Origin: CAVRZR01 sp964354215 | GTDB taxonomy: Bacteria > Actinomycetota > Coriobacteriia > Anaerosomatales > CAVRZR01 | NCBI GenBank assembly: GCA_964354215.1 | Contig: CAYGYT010000047.1 | Location: 1-15,095, forward strand | DNA: 15,095 bases | Direction: 5' to 3' | In this document: piece by piece, positions 14,453 through 15,095 of the stretch | Position numbering within the stretch: the first letter of the stretch is position 1 | How the letters are laid out: each line of letters begins with the position of its first letter | Program-made: the position numbers and the translations under genes | The notes under the pieces: model-generated | Told to the model about the DNA's origin: nothing | Seen by the model: the letters and a program-made list of their open reading frames with translations, nothing else | Databases searched by the model: none

Positions 14453-15095
14453 TCGTCGACTCCGGTCTCGCGCGACCCGTCATGCGCAGCGTCTGCGTGC
14501 GGGTCGAAAGGCGGCATGGTCGCCGAACCCTCGGCGGAGATCCCTTCCCGACTGAAGACGGCGCCGATCGTCATGAAGACGATTCGCGCGTCGAGCGTGA
14601 AGGATCGGTGATCGACGTACCAGACGTCCATTGCGAGCCGCTCGTGCCAGGAGGCTGCATTGCGGCCGTTGACCTGCGCCCATCCGGTGAGTCCTGGTCG
14701 GACTTCATGGCGCCGGGCCTGCACGTCATTGTAGCGGTCGAGGTACTCAACCAGGAGCGGGCGAGGGCCGACGATGCTCATGTCGCCCTTAAGGACGTTG
14801 ACGAGCTCAGGCAGCTCGTCGAGCGAAGTCGACCGGAGCTTCCGGCCGAAAGCGGTGAGCCGCTCGCCATCCGAGGCGACTGCGGTCACGGCATCGACGT
14901 TGGCGGGGGCGTCCCGCATCGTGCGGAACTTGAAGACGGTGAACAGCTGTCCGTTCCTGCCCGGGCGCTTCTGCTGGAACGTGACCGGCGAGCCGAGCTT
15001 CGATCGAACCATCAGACCTAGAACAAGAAACACGGGGGAAAGCGCGATCAGCGCGACTCCCGACGCGACAACGTCGAGAAGCCGTTTCGCCGTGT
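14449..15095 (-). CDS. Bacterial sugar transferase (undecaprenyl-phosphate phosphoglycosyl transferase), 5' end outside window
   Basis: The enzyme transfers a sugar-1-phosphate from a UDP-sugar to undecaprenyl phosphate and so begins lipid-linked glycan assembly on the inner membrane. From the right edge, 214 residues are visible: KRLLDVVASGVALIALSPVF (the re-entrant membrane helix), TFQQKRPGRNG (38-48), FKFRTM (54-59), the catalytic DE in STSLDELPELVNVLKGDMS, GPRPLL (109-114), RPGLTGWAQVNGR (132-144) and DVWYVDHRS (156-164). Its length and single hydrophobic hairpin suggest the small monotopic PglC-like type unless a long N-terminal region lies beyond the edge. The frame runs off the window without an obvious start, so a start at 15033 would cut off the membrane helix and is wrong. 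A 30-residue acidic, His-containing tail follows the core domain. It is the upstream partner of the 4,6-dehydratase. Confidence 0.93.
   Translation of the reverse strand, partial: TAKRLLDVVASGVALIALSPVFLVLGLMVRSKLGSPVTFQQKRPGRNGQLFTVFKFRTMRDAPANVDAVTAVASDGERLTAFGRKLRSTSLDELPELVNVLKGDMSIVGPRPLLVEYLDRYNDVQARRHEVRPGLTGWAQVNGRNAASWHERLAMDVWYVDHRSFTLDARIVFMTIGAVFSREGISAEGSATMPPFDPHADAAHDGSRETGVDE

Noticed and set aside
13406..14611. Long plus-strand open frame opposite the 4,6-dehydratase
   Set aside because: Low-complexity charged translation with no motif; the minus strand holds complete Rossmann and SDR signatures.

Overview
This is a GC-rich window with frequent GTG starts. It reads as a chromosomal segment of an anaerobic or electron-transferring bacterium, most likely a high-GC Gram-positive such as a Coriobacteriia-type actinobacterium. 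That lineage guess is an inference from composition, start-codon use and the fibronectin/multihaem architecture; no 16S rRNA or marker phylogeny is available here. No tRNA, rRNA, insertion sequence, CRISPR array or phage gene was seen.

Layout, left to right. (1) 1-4317 (+) is the 3' part of a very large secreted protein: alternating fibronectin type III (FN3) and Ig-like modules followed by a C-terminal multihaem cytochrome c region with 11 CXXCH sites plus two non-standard CXnCH sites. (2) 4476-8097 (+) holds two leucine-biosynthesis genes, leuD and leuB, separated by a gene for an O-antigen ligase/polymerase-like membrane protein with a C-terminal TPR-like region. Extended -10 promoter candidates precede leuD and leuB. 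(3) 8162-12558 (+) is a surface-polysaccharide or glycoconjugate block: a FemAB-like GNAT transferase, a Wzx-like flippase, a GT-B-like glycosyltransferase and a spermidine-synthase-like Rossmann protein. (4) 12593-15095 (-) is a convergent pair: a phosphoglycosyl transferase of the bacterial sugar transferase family, cut by the right edge, whose stop overlaps the start of a membrane-bound nucleotide-sugar 4,6-dehydratase (GTGA overlap).

How the genes may work together. The minus-strand pair would make a 4,6-dehydrated UDP-HexNAc and load a sugar-phosphate onto undecaprenyl phosphate. The glycosyltransferase would extend the chain, the flippase would export it, and the Wzy/WaaL-like protein would polymerise it or transfer it to an acceptor. 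The FemAB-like and spermidine-synthase-like proteins may decorate the product or its precursor. The leucine genes look like housekeeping genes interleaved with this locus. The giant FN3/Ig/multihaem protein is probably extracellular or wall-associated and could move electrons at the cell surface. A functional link between it and the glycan genes is only a hypothesis from proximity.

All gaps between genes are under 200 bases. None holds a convincing rho-independent terminator.
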